A stretch of DNA of 64,000 bases from Gonatopus flavifemur (taxonomy: Eukaryota; Arthropoda; Insecta; Hymenoptera; Dryinidae), in the NCBI GenBank assembly GCA_018340375.1, contig JAFFJZ010000003.1, positions 25,110,001-25,174,000 on the forward strand, in the 5' to 3' direction. This document shows, piece after piece, positions 10,801 through 21,960 of the stretch. The translations under genes were made by a program, and so were the position numbers. The notes beneath the pieces were generated by a model that made no database searches, was not told the origin of the DNA, and saw only the letters and a program-made list of their open reading frames with translations. Position 1 is the stretch's first letter. Each line of letters begins with the position of its first letter.

Positions 10801-13505
10801 GAGGAATCAAAATTGTAAAATAATAGAACGATCAGTTCCATTCGATCGCGATAGACATGTACTAAATATTGCACCCAGACAAAATTAAAATAGCGTTTTT
10901 CGGAACCACGAATCATTGCATGAATAATGGAACAAAAAAAACTGTGTCTCCCCTGTGGAAAATGACAGATTAATCCGAATGAAACTCAGCAGATCTTGGG
11001 AGGAAATCCAGACAGAGCCGCGTGCAAGTGCAAGAAACGATATATAATTCAATATAGTTCATAAATAAATTATCATGAGGCCCTTGCCATGCCTTGCAAG
11101 GCTGAAAGGATAATCAGAGTGATTTCTAATAAGGCGGTAATTCGGCATAAAATGAATGATGTTAATTGAATTTTGAATCATGTACGTAAAATATTCATGT
11201 ATTATGCACATTTATATATATTTCCCAGTTATAAGAAGTCTTGTACATGCATGGAGAGTACATGTTGTTCATACGTGTGTTCCAAACGAAAACGAATATA
11301 CATACAAACCGCCATTTATAAGGTCTACTTTTTTTCACGTGGTGGGTTACGTGAGGGTACATAAAACTCCCAGTTGATGGTCATATTATGAATTCTTGAA
11401 GAATAAGTTGAGAGCGTTACATAAACTTAACAGATTTTATACTTTCTTTTGTCCCCACTTTTGTTGTAGACTGTGCATGACTAGAGATGTGCTTCGTCGG
11501 ATCTTACGAGAGGAATTTTGTTCATTCATTCTTTCTCGAGCTGTTATAAAATCTCAATACTCTGAAAATTCTCTATAAATTTCACCATAACATGAATTCT
11601 CTCCCCCTGATCTCTAAACACACATTTTCCAATATAATGAAGCTTTTAAAACATTTGAAACGTTCACTCGAGAGATCAACACGGGAAACTAATTTACATA
11701 AAAACTTCTTTCATATTAGTACTGTATTCCTGGCTTATTTTTATATCATATACATCTCGTTGTATTGAGAGTACGAGGTTCCCTCGCGTTATCATGATGC
11801 TTCCAGAATATTACCAGCGATCCTCGTAAGTAAATAGGATAAAGTATACTTCTAACCAAAAAAAAAAGAAAAAAGGCACCTTCTACACTCGCTTGTATAT
11901 AAAAGGAACCCACATCATTTTTGATATCAATTTGAATAATTCAGCATTTCCCTTTTCTCGAAATCCCAAATATTCGTTCAGTGACGTGAATTAGGAGCGT
12001 GATCGAATTTAATCAAAAGGAGTAAAGCACTACATATCGCTTATTGATTGAAAAATGTTTGGAAACGTTATTCACAAAACTTCTCTTCAAAATTTTATTG
12101 ATTGATTATTCGAAGTATAAGTGATGTATAATATTTTTCCCACGGTTCAAGGAGAAGATGAATGTCAAAGAACTCGTTATGAAATCTAACGTTACCCCGT
12201 AATCAATTCATTTTTCCGAACGATTGGATTACCCTGAATGCTACGTGTCAGCAAAAATTATCTAAAAAATAAAAAAAGCCGCCCACTCTTAGAAGTCTTA
12301 TTTCTCCTTCTATTTCTTCCCGTGATCCATTCAGGAAACAAAATTGAAGACTCCAACGACTACGAAGATGTCTCACGTATCTTAGAATGATCCAATCTGA
12401 TATGGGGGATCGGAAGAATCACGTTCCCTTGCGAAGAAATACGCGTACCTATCGTATCTATGAACGGAGTCGGTCAACGAGAAGAAGACATAAAGTTTGA
12501 GGGTGGAGGGCTATAGACTGCAAGCATAAGAAATGCAAGCCAACATTTTTGTCGTAAGTAAACGGTTTACATGTATATATGGAGATGTACGTACGTATAT
12601 GTTTGCCAGACTAACTCGTACAATTGCTCGAACGAGCCGCATTTAATCTCGAGCTCATTTGATTTTAGATGAACCCCTCACCCAATGAATTCCTCCGAGA
12701 GAAAAACTTCATTTCGTTCAACTACCTCGTTCACTTACACGTACGTATGAAAAAAAAAAGAAAAGGAAAACAAGAAGAGAAAGGAAAGATCACTTAGGAG
12801 GAGGAAGACAAGACACAATCAAGGGAAAAGGAAAATGTCGATACATCCGGAAATGGAAAAGAATAAATCAAGTTGCGAAAACAAAATTTTCTCTCCCGAA
12901 TGGATTTTATAACTAGTTTGCGTTGTACGTTGATTTGTCTTGACGATATTTTTCACGGACTTATTTGAAATTGGTGCCTTGAGGGTGATGCGATGTTTCC
13001 TTTCTGAGGAGACAGTAGTTTGATGCTTGCGTGACATCTATTAGAACAGGAAAGAAAAAATGTAGAAGTACAATCCAGTCGATTTCGAACCATCAATCAC
13101 GAAGTCGTTTATGGTTCGTCGCAGAGCATTTGATCCTTTGAATTCTGATTTATTGTAATTGCAAACGTTGGATTGATCATGGTGATGAAGTGGTTAACTG
13201 ATTTTCATCATCAATCTACGAGAACTTTGTTTTCATTCATTTATTTTTCCTTGCGCATAATGGGAGAGATCGATGTTCTTATGGATTAGGTTCGCGAAGA
13301 ATAGATATCTTCAAATGATCCTTTTATGTTCGTCAAGTCTAGGGGTGTGCTGAATTGGAATGGAATCATATCGAAACGAGTGCGAAAAGATTCGATTCGT
13401 TACCAAACATCAAAGATTCGTGTTTGAAGATTTCAAATTGCACCGATTGGATTTCGAATTGACAAAGGTAGCAAACTATGAAAGCAAATTTTATTCCATT
13501 CTTTT
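7881..13505. other. Long gene-free stretch
   Basis: About 5.6 kb with only short, unconvincing open frames (for example 8852-9046, 9339-9524 plus, 11173-11578 plus, 12819-13037 minus). The block at 9339-9530 is richer in CG-containing words than its surroundings and could be a non-coding exon or promoter-proximal sequence, but nothing in it is diagnostic. Purine-rich tracts occur at about 12750-12850. Exons of the transporter gene to the right could be hidden here and missed by eye. Confidence 0.45.
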
Positions 13506-13512
13506 CAAAAGT

Positions 13513-13815
13513 GCGAGCGGAGAGAGAACCGTCAGCCTGAGGAATTGCAAGTGAAGCGAGCACCAAGAACTATTGACTTTGGAAAAATGCGAGCGGAGGG
13601 AGCGCCGTGAGCTTACAAAATTATAAGCGAAGCGAGCCCCATTAGCACCGTAAAAGTGTGAGCGTAGGGAGCACTTTCAAACTATAAAATCGCGAGCAAA
13701 GCTCAGTCGGTTTATAAAACTGCTAGTGAAGTGAGCACTATTAGCCTGTCACATTGCCATAGAAGACAGTGCCGTGACCCACGATGTTGAAAAAACACGA
13801 GCGGAGCATGACGGT
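13513..13815. repeat. Second locus of the ~35-bp GCGAGCGGAGCGAGC minisatellite
   Basis: Degenerate copies of GCGAGCGGAGGGAGC / GCAAGTGAAGCGAGC lie at about 13513, 13547, 13589, 13623, 13658, 13692 and 13723, with a last one near 13799. Steps are 34, 42, 34, 35, 34 and 31 bp. The core and period match the array at 4614-4985, 9 kb away. A single related motif (GAGTGAACGGAGTGAG) lies near 17297. Non-coding. Confidence 0.75.
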
Positions 13816-14113
13816 TTCCCAGAATGAGAAGGAATACAGCGCAAATACTCTTCCCCTTCTTGAAAATCGTTAATATTATCTGTGCAGGTTGAATATCGCT
13901 GCTTGAGAAACGTCGTTTATTCTAGATTCGATTCGAATTCGAGAAAATGGAATACGAACTCGATTCGTAGTTCAGAAAAGCACCATTCGCACCTCGTTAT
14001 TATGCTTATTAATTCGTGTATATTATATGAAAGTTATGTATAGACTACACTGAATTATACATATATATATTATATACAATTTTAAATATTTTTCCACTCG
14101 GGCCTTGACGCCG

Positions 14114-14804
14114 CACAGTGGGAAATTTTGGTGTATTCATGTACAAAAATCAGCCTACAACTCAATTTTCATCCGATGCTGATGAATTTCTTTTCAGAAT
14201 ACTCAGAAAGGGTTCTCCGTGAACGTATCACTGCGGCATTTCCGTAATATTGAACCGAATTAGAGGGGAATTCGAATCAAAATTGAAAGAGAAGATTTGG
14301 TGAACGAGTGGATCATTATTTGTCTAAAAAGAAACGTTTTTCCTGTTTTACGTGACGGAACATATTCCTTCACATGAAAGTACTAATCCTTGTGATGGAG
14401 AAGTACAAAAATGCTATGATAAACTGATAGAAATTACATAATCCACCCAAAGATCAAGAATTTTTGTGAATAGAAATACCTTCCTCAAAATCAAAGTTGG
14501 GTATTAGATAGCAGAAAAGACTCAAGAAAACCGGGACAACTTCAAATAGCCCCTAACTATTGAAAATTCGAGAATTTTCATTATTAAAAAGCGATATTTT
14601 GCAGTATCGATGTTTTTTTATTGAAAATTTATAAAGTTTCTGTTGAATTGTATGAATATCGGATTGCTCCAAACAAAAATGCCGCAGTGATACGTTAAAG
14701 TGGAACTCTTTCTGAGTATTTTAGAAGGAAATTAATCAGCGTCGGATGAAAATTGGGTTGTAGGTTGATTTTTGTCAATAAATACACCAAAATTTCCCAC
14801 TGTG
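14114..14804. mobile_element. Non-autonomous Transib-like element with RSS-like ends
   Basis: Both ends read CACAGTG (14114-14120 and, on the other strand, 14804-14798). The flanking direct repeat CGCCG (14109-14113 and 14805-14809) is a 5-bp GC-rich target duplication. Exactly 22 bp inside each heptamer stands the nonamer ACAAAAATC (14143-14151; complement of 14767-14775). Terminal repeats extend about 120 bp, to GTATCACTGCGGCATTT near 14226 and its inverse near 14680. Known of the family: Transib transposons have CAC-starting ends, 5-bp GC-rich duplications and ends related to V(D)J recombination signals. The interior has no transposase ORF, so this copy would need a source elsewhere. The 22-bp spacer is one short of the classical 23. 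Confidence 0.85.
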
Positions 14805-14866
14805 CGCCGTGTCAGTTTTTCCACCCTCTTGACGATGCCACTTCAACTTTGACCAAATCTATGATA

Positions 14867-15117
14867 CGATTATCCTAGTAGAAATTTAATCAGGCAATCC
14901 CTATTTTCAATAAGATCCAGATCAGGTTAGAATCCGGAATGAGGAAAATCTTATGAGGACTTATCTGATTTCCCTAATAGAATTCAAATATGGTTGTAAC
15001 GCAGGGGTACAATAGGGTTCGGATGAGATTTCCATAAAATTGAGCGGAATAGCAAATCAGGCATGCCTCGTTAGGCCCTGGTATTTTCTCATTCAAAATT
15101 TCTATTAGGATAGTTTC
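14867..15117. mobile_element. MITE family A, copy 1 (TATCCTAGTAGAAATTT ends)
   Basis: The left end TATCCTAGTAGAAATTT is matched at the right by AAATTTCTATTAGGATA, a 17-bp inverted repeat with one mismatch. The interior (ATCAGGTTAGAATCCGGAA, ACTTATCTGATTTCC, TACAATAGGGTT, GGATGAGATTTCCATAAAAT, CAGGCATGCCTCGTTAG) is shared in the same order with the copy at 35406-35712. No ORF. Confidence 0.85.
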
Positions 15118-15131
15118 GATTCCATGTTCAA

Positions 15132-16170
15132 TTAGTAAGTCGAATCTATTCTGGGAAAGGGATTTCTCCGATCCTCAGAAATTTTCATTCGAGGAGGTAC
15201 AAATGAATATTTTTTTGATGTAAACAAATGTAATTTTGGGGAGAAAGAGCAAGAAATGAATCTTCCTAAATGAACAAAATATTCGTTTCTGTCGAAGTCC
15301 ATCTCAAATAAGAATTTCTCAGGTTTGAGCAAATGTCTTTTTCTGTGAATAAACGGTACTCTCACAAGAATTAAGTTCAATTTGAATTTTTTCAAACTCA
15401 TACTAATTTGAATTCACGGACCAACCGTTCTGAATTGATTCAATATTTTTTTTGTTGCGTTTGAGGATTTTGAAACTCTTGAATTTGGTGTTTCAAGAAT
15501 TTCTAAATGTATAAATCGTTCCGAATGTTCGTTCCTAAGGAATACGCTCATTTAGAATTCAAATGAAAGTATATTTTTTCTGAACTGTACGGGATGTTTT
15601 ACAATTCGCAGACTGAATTTTAATGTCTCCACACAAGCTGACCCTTGTTACACGAGTTTGCGAGCTATGGATTCACTTTGGAACGAGCCGAGATATATTA
15701 CTGGTAATATCATAATTCATCCATTACGTGGTATATGTATAATCAAAGTTGATACAATAAAACAATGGTTAAAGTATATTTCTGGATGGAAAGTATTTTT
15801 CAATTCTTCATTCCTTCCCTTGTGACTGATTCCTTGAAATCTTCCTAAGACATTTCCTTTCCGAAGAAGAACTGCGTGAGAAAAAAAAAATACGGTTAAA
15901 CCCGTCCAATCAGACTTGTGAATAAATCGGAGTGAGTGGGAACTGAAATGGGGAATGAATACCACTTTGGATTTATTAAATGGAGGGAGAAGATTAACGT
16001 TTTTTTTTTCCCTACCTTGAACTTTCGCAAGATAGGTTTATGATAATGAATATTCAGCATATGTGAAATCAGACAATTATTTCTCAAATGAAACCGAAAA
16101 ATGTTTCGTGATTCAATTTGTGGTTTCAAAGATAGATACGTAGGATAAAAATGAAGAATTGAATTAATCG
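15132..16170. other. Gene-free stretch
   Basis: Short minus-strand open frames at 15132-15401, 15717-15965 and 15896-16129 lack domains and overlap AT-rich, T-tract-rich sequence. Nothing convincing was identified. Confidence 0.45.
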
Positions 16171-16174
16171 CAAC

Positions 16175-16552
16175 TTATTTTATCGAATTTATGTTTGATG
16201 GTTGTGAATCTGTGTAAAAATGGATAAAATGTGGAATTTTCGTCAAGGAAAAATAAAAAACTTCATATTGGGAATTGGAATTGTTTTGACAAAAATCAGT
16301 GTTCATCTTCAAATCAGAAGGAGAGTCAACGACATGGGTTTGAGTGAAGGAAAAGGGAGAAGGAATAAGGAAAAAACTGCATACGGCTGGATAGAAGCGA
16401 ACTGTCTTGGTCCAAGTGCTACTACTTTCACCAAACGAATGAAAGTGTATAACTCGATCCGACTGCGTCCTGTTATCCGGAATGAAATATACACACCAAC
16501 TCACGTTCTTGTTATTGATCGTCATCGCTCGAATTTTATTAGGAAAACTTAA
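16175..16552. other. Overlapping open frames on both strands, unrecognised
   Basis: A 110-codon frame runs on the plus strand (16220-16552) and a 116-codon frame on the minus strand (16175-16525) through the same DNA. The plus product is basic, with no signal peptide or membrane segment visible and an unremarkable middle part (KGRRNKEKTAYGWIEANC). Neither product is recognised and no splice sites were pinned. In AT-rich DNA two long opposing frames are unusual but can occur by chance, so no coding status is assigned. Confidence 0.3.
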
Positions 16553-16559
16553 GAAACAA

Positions 16560-17826
16560 CATATTCGGTTTCATTTTTTTCTGGGCGAACCATTTCCCCG
16601 TCGTGGCGCCTTGTAATGCATCTATATCGTAAATAATAAAACTTTCATGTATTCCTCAAATACAATTTCACTCGAAAATTTTCTGGTTTTCATGAATAGT
16701 GTTGAATGAAGTACACACGAGAGTAAAACGTAATAGAATTTTTATCACAACAACTTCTTCTCAATTATAACATTCAATTTATCTAACTAAAAACTAACCC
16801 ACGTGAAAAAAAGAAACGTTCGAAAGATCACTAAATTTCTACTAAATTAGCAGGATGAGTGAAAGTATGACTTTTATTGTCAGACAAACAATGACAATAG
16901 ATTGCGTATGGCTAGGTAGATTTTTTGCTTCATCGTCTGATAATAATAACCGTGATATATTCACTTATCGTACAGTCTGTGTTTTTGAATTTTATAATCG
17001 ATTCCCAAGTTGGAATATTGCTTCAAATTGAATACGCATTTTTGAAAAATGGGTATCTTTTCTCATTTATCGAACACTTTTTGAATAGTCGTCTCGATTC
17101 AATTTATAAACTAGAATATATATCTTTGCAAATACAATAAAAACCAGCCCTACCAAAAAAAGTACAAACGATGGGATCTAATGATCAGTTATCATCTATC
17201 TCTCTTGTAGAATCCTCTTCGATCGTTGACAGCGATATTTAGAATGATTGCATGTTTCTTAATCTTATAAAATATATGTTTGCACAATTAGAGTCTCGAG
17301 TGAACGGAGTGAGATTATATCTGATAGCATTAAAGCCTCGCTTACAGAATACCCCGTGGTAGGTACTCTTGTATTTAGAAGATACGATTTTGAAGCGGAA
17401 AGAGTCAAGCGTGTTGTCGGTTGAGAAGTAATAGAGGGAAGAATCCTTTGTGAGGATAAAAATCATTGATCTAGACCTTGTTCCGAGATCTCCGAGTGTT
17501 ACGTTATAACAATGAAAGAAAATGTGAAAAAGGTTGAAAGATATTCGAGATTAGAGCTTTCGTCATGGCCGCCGAATATAAGGTACTCAGAAATGTGGGT
17601 GTACGACTATGCGTGTTTACACGAGATATCGTAATTTTATCTTTCATCCGAAATTCATCTTTGGAGGTGAAATTTGACAGCACGAACGGATATTTTTATA
17701 GTGGAAAATATTTATGGAATAAGATACATGAATTGATGATCGTAAGAGAATGCTTGATTGATTTAGTTTTATTGAATCAATTGAATAAAAATTCTCACTG
17801 ATGAGCATGGAGGAAAACATGCACTA
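16560..17826. other. Gene-free stretch
   Basis: AT-rich, with small unsupported frames at 16925-17140, 17239-17466 and 17565-17801. A lone GAGTGAACGGAGTGAG near 17297 resembles the minisatellite core. Nothing else was seen. Confidence 0.45.
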
Positions 17827-17828
17827 TA

Positions 17829-18094
17829 CACGGAAAAAAAGGAAATAGCTGTGGCATCTACTCACTTTTTTAGCACCCTTTTTTAACCACTGTAGCCAAA
17901 ATAATCGCCGCTGTAGCTATTTTTCAGCTGAAATCGTAGCTGTAATTTCACAGGTTTTGTGGTTGATATTTGGATAGCCAAATAATTTAGCTGTTGAATT
18001 TTCAATGTTCAATGAGTAGCTGTGACAGCTAAAAAATAGCTGCCGTAGCCAATTTTTAGCTATCCAAATGATAGCTCATTATTTTTTTTCAGTG
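17829..18094. mobile_element. AGCTA/TAGCT hairpin-array MITE with TA duplication
   Basis: It begins CACGGAAAAAAAGG, ends ATTTTTTTTCAGTG, and has TA on both sides (17827-17828 and 18095-18096). The interior is a run of stem-loops on AGCTA/TAGCT and AGCTG/CAGCT, for example AGCTGTGACAGCT near 18019 and TAGCTATCCAAATGATAGCT near 18057. A partial reverse-oriented copy lies at 33931-34075, sharing GTTTTGTGGTTGATATTTGG and ACTCACTTTTT. Non-coding. Confidence 0.85.
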
Positions 18095-18380
18095 TATGAC
18101 AGCGGAATCTGACTCTGTTGGGTATCTTTTACCGGAGCAGCAAATTTTTTGCTGTGACAGCATTCTACTCGCTATTACAGCAATTTTGTGAGCTAAAATC
18201 GTGATTTTTGCGCTGTGGCAGCAAAAAATGTCAACTCCTGACGCAAAATTCACTATGCTCTCTCAGTAATCCAGTTAGCCGTGGCAGGAAATTTTTAGCT
18301 CGGTTCGCAAAAAGATTGAATTGCTATTTCACATATAATACTTCAATTTGCTGACGCAGCAAATTTTTCCCCGGTTGAAT
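18095..18380. repeat. TTGCTG/CAGCAA hairpin-array element, copy 2
   Basis: Directly abutting the previous MITE, this block repeats TTTTTTGCTGTGACAGC, GCTATTACAGCAA, GCGCTGTGGCAGCAAA and TTTGCTGACGCAGCAAA. Motif order parallels 7600-7880. No ORF. Confidence 0.65.
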
Positions 18381-19455
18381 ATTTTGTAGAATATCAAATA
18401 TTGGGTGGATCAACAAAATAGAAAACTAGAAAGAAGTAGCACTTGAATTCCGCTATGCATCCAAATGAATCAAATAATTCTTGATAAAAGTTGAAAATAT
18501 CTGAGAAAGCATTTCTCTATTCGATGCTACATATTCCCGTATGATTTTATTTATACTTCCACATCTTCTCATATAAATTGTGTTCATTTCAATAGCACTC
18601 AAGTTTACTGCCTGTCATTTAAATTTAGGAATCGTTAATACGCAACAAGACACGAAAACCTTCGAAATAACTTACAATGTTGCGATGGTATGATTCATAT
18701 TCCACTTTTGTGGTTCCAAAAAATGCAGTCATCATAAAAAAAATCCCTGTATAGGGTACGTAAATTTATTATTCGTACCTTTTCACACCTCGTTTCACGA
18801 ACCAACGTCGTCATGTTTCACTATCTCAGTGAAAGAACAAGACAACACCCCATGGAGTTGTGATCTATGGTTAGTGCAATACTTCACTCGGAATACTCTT
18901 TCGCTCACCCTCCTTTCCCCTCTCCTTTCACAATATACCATCACTTCAGAATTCTTGTTCCTCCTTCCAACTAGGTAACTCGAGATAAACTAGTCAGATG
19001 ATACGATTCACACTGCAGCTCATTTTGAATGAGCTTGACGTCCCGGATGTCTTGTGACACATGACTTGCCTTGGGATCGTAAAACCTATCTTTATAGCTT
19101 ATACTCGGCCTGCAATGTCAAGGTGTAAAACATAAACCGCCTTCGCCTTATGTTTTCTCTCGTGCAGTTAATTTTATTCTTAATTTCATTCGTGTGCAAT
19201 CAATTTACGAATAAGCTTATTTGTAAATGGGTCTGCTTGGGATATTGCATTATTGGTTGTTCGATTGTTCGTTGAACTCAGGATGCAAGGAATTTCAATT
19301 TTATTATGATGTGTGTCAAAAAATCATGGAACAAAGTATCTTTATATACATGGAGGTATGGAAATAATGTTGATTGAGAGAAAATGTTCGCGATTTTGAA
19401 GAAGGTAGGAATTCATTTCCAATAATATATGAATTATATAAGAATCAAACCGCAA
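18381..19455. other. Gene-free stretch
   Basis: No notable ORF or inverted repeat was recognised. CTCCTTTC-type pyrimidine runs lie near 18907-18935. Confidence 0.45.
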
Positions 19456-19457
19456 TA

Positions 19458-19966
19458 CACGGAGAAAAATGCAGTTCGAAAGGATAATAATCTTTGATAG
19501 AAAATTGGAGAATATTTCTTAAAATCTGAGAATATTTCTTAAGTTCGTAATAAACATCAAACGGTTCAGATTTCTCTTGAATATTGCTCGAAAAACAATG
19601 AAAAATTATCAACACTTAACAAATCATAAAAACAAATATGAACTTTTCAAAAGTCGTGCATGAAATTTTACAAAGTGAATAACAAAATTTCGGAATCTTA
19701 TTTTCAAATTACAGAATTTTGTTATTCACTTTGTAAAATTTCATTCGCGACTTTTGGAAACTTCATATTTGTTTTGATGATTTGTTATATATTGATAATT
19801 TTTCATTGTTTTTCGAGCAATATTCAAGAGAAATCTGAACCGTTTTATGTTTTTTACGTACTTAAGAAAAATTCTTAGATTTTAAGAAATATTCTCAGAT
19901 TTTGAGAAATATTCTCCAATTTTCTATCAAAGATTACTATAATTTCGAACTGCATTCTTCTCCGTG
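19458..19966. mobile_element. 509-bp near-perfect palindrome with CACGG ends and TA duplication
   Basis: The element begins CACGGAGAAAAATGCAGTTCG, ends GAACTGCATTCTTCTCCGTG, and has TA on each side (19456-19457 and 19967-19968). Arms of about 230 bp are inverted copies around a roughly 20-bp centre near 19691-19711. Checkpoints: GGAGAATATTTCTTAAAATC at 19506 is mirrored near 19879-19915, and GAATAACAAAATTTC at 19677 faces GAATTTTGTTATTC near 19714. As single-stranded nucleic acid it would fold into one very long hairpin. The open frame at 19660-19878 is a by-product of the palindrome. It directly precedes the reverse-transcriptase relic. Confidence 0.9.
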
Positions 19967-20004
19967 TAATAGAAATAGGGGCTTAAGAAGGAGAAGCATA
20001 AATT

Positions 20005-20887
20005 GAAAGAGGGGTGAGACAAGGATGCTCACTATCGCCGTTGATTTTCAATTTATATATAGAAGAAGCGATGAACGAAGTGAAGAAACAATTGCAATTG
20101 AAATTACAGATTCAGGGAGAAAATGTAAGCGTGTTGAGATTTGCGGATGACATAGCTATATTAGCAGCTACGAGTGTTATGAGCAGCTATGGAAACAATA
20201 TTACTAGAAAACTATTATATAAATATAAATAAGGACAAAACAAAATGCCTGATTTGTACAACAGCGAAAACATCAATAAGAACAGAAATCAAAATAGATG
20301 AAGAGACAATTCAGCGAGTCAAAGAATTTAAATATTTAGGAAGCATAATTACAGAAAACGGTGAAAGCGAAAGAGATATAAGAGTGAGAATAGCACAAGG
20401 GAAACAGGCTTTCCACCAAAACAAACAGTTACTATGCTCAAAGAATATTAGCTCAGCAGTAAGGAAGAAATTCTTGAAGAGTTACGTTTAAAGCATAGCA
20501 TTATAGGGTTGCGAAACTTGGACAATTGGAAAAATGGACCAACAAAGACTTGAAGCTTTTGAAATGTGGTGTTATAGAAGGATGCTCAGAATAAAGTGGA
20601 TAGAGATAGTAGAAAATGAAGAAGTACTTGAAAAGGTAAATGAAAACAGAAGTCTTTTGAAACATGTCGTGAGAAGAAGAAGTCATCTGATAGGACACAA
20701 TTTAAGGCATGATAGTTTATTGAAAACAATATTAGAAGGAAAAATGAATAGTAAAACTCGCAAAGGTAGACTTAAATCAAGTTAGATGAAGCAAATTACA
20801 CAAGATAAGGGTTGTCGTAGATATGTAGGAATGAAGCTTTTAGCGGATAATAGACACGGTTGGAAGATTGCATCAAACCAGTCATAA
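20005..20887 (+). pseudogene. Non-LTR retrotransposon reverse-transcriptase fragment (3' end of ORF2)
   Basis: The relic covers the second half of a reverse-transcriptase ORF. It begins at GVRQGCSLSPLIFNLY (about 20011-20055), then has the catalytic FADDIAILAA box (about 20140-20170). A frameshift near 20190-20200 moves the reading into a frame carrying NKDKTKCLICT, FKYLGSIITENGESERDI and, after the palm, GCETWTIGKMDQQRLEAFE and MWCYRRMLRIKW, typical of the C-terminal part of RTE-like or related insect non-LTR elements. In that frame there are nonsense codons at 20489, 20504 and 20783 before the natural-looking stop at 20885. Endonuclease and 5' part are absent. It is a 5'-truncated, decayed, immobile copy; the clade is not certain. 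Confidence 0.88.
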
Positions 20888-20944
20888 GACTGATTATGTA
20901 CTTCACAATGATGATGGGAATTGAACAATATACGTTATCCCGCA

Positions 20945-21735
20945 TGAAAATTATTTCCTGGCAGCAATGGGAGCCGAACTATAGGCGTCCTTATTTTATT
21001 TGAGGCCCAGTTTTGCCCTTATGGACCCTAGACATGCTGTATTCCTAGCCTGAGCCTATATACGGCACCCAGTATGGGACCAATACAGGCTCTGAAACTA
21101 GGATTTTTAAATCAAATAAATATTGCTAAGAGAAAATATTCTGCCCAATATTACTTTATTCCCACATCATCGATCAAAAGCAGAAACTATTAACTTGTAT
21201 CTAATATGAAATGTCAAATTTATTAAATTCCATCCCTGCGTATGGGCAAAACGAGAGAAATTTGGCTATGAAAATTGCATATTTAGGGCTATTCATTTTG
21301 AATTTAGACTGACTACGGTTCTCTGGCTATTTCTACTCAGTGCAATGTTTGGGCACGTCTAAGTTCGAATTGATTGCATTTTTGGGAGACTTGAGGAGCA
21401 CGGCGAGGTCCTATATGGATTCAAGTTAGATACGTCAATATTTTCGTAATGAAGGGACATGTTGGTAATTCAACTAGGTTCCACGTGGGCTGTATAAGGA
21501 TATGTTTAGACTGGGATTTATGGGAGAATGCGGCGAGCTCGATAAGGCCCTATGCGGATTACAGTTAGGTGCACTCAATTTTTCCTATCAGGGGGAAACA
21601 TTGGTCATGCAGCTTGGCCTTACATCGGCCGTATGTAGGTGACCCTGAATTGGAAAAATCAGGGTGAATATCAGCGACCCAAGTAGGCCCCTGGTCCGCC
21701 GAGGCTAGGTAATTCCAAGTTTGGATATGCAATAT
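20945..21735. repeat. GC-richer repeat with ~130-bp tandem units
   Basis: Two diverged tandem units start with CGGCGAG at 21401 and 21531. Both then carry CCTATATGGATT / CCCTATGCGGATT, CAAGTTAG / CAGTTAG, GTCAATATTTTC / CTCAATTTTTCC, and a late CCGTATGTAGG-like word. Upstream (from about 20990) similar phrases occur (TAGGCGTCC, CCTATATACGGC). A related repeat with GCCCACGTGGGCCGTGAGTAGG lies near 38384. No coding potential was seen and the type is unknown. Confidence 0.55.
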
Positions 21736-21774
21736 ACGCCCACACAGGGTCTATATTCAAACAAATAAATTTGG

Positions 21775-21905
21775 TGTTCTCAAATATATGATTGAGTCAT
21801 CATTACCAAAATTTGGTAACTATGACCAGGACTTGGTGATAATAACCAAAGTTTGGTAACTATTACCAAATGCTGGTAGCTATAACGAAATCCTCCTTTC
21901 AGTGT
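21775..21905. repeat. Hairpin-array repeat built on TTACCAAA/TTTGGTAA
   Basis: TTACCAAAATTTGGTAA (a 17-bp near-palindrome near 21805) is followed by further GGTAA/TTACC stem-loops (TAACCAAAGTTTGGTAAC, TTACCAAATGCTGGTA) and an end resembling CTTTCAGTGTATA at about 21896. It is the same design as the other hairpin-array MITEs with a different word. The left end was not pinned. Confidence 0.6.
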
Positions 21906-21960
21906 ATATAACACGCCCAAAGAAATTTCCACAAGGGATGTTTCGATTTCATATCATTTA

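Noticed and set aside
19660..19878. 72-codon frame with hydrophobic stretch
   Set aside because: Lies inside the 509-bp palindrome; no family match and its sequence is fixed by the palindromic symmetry.
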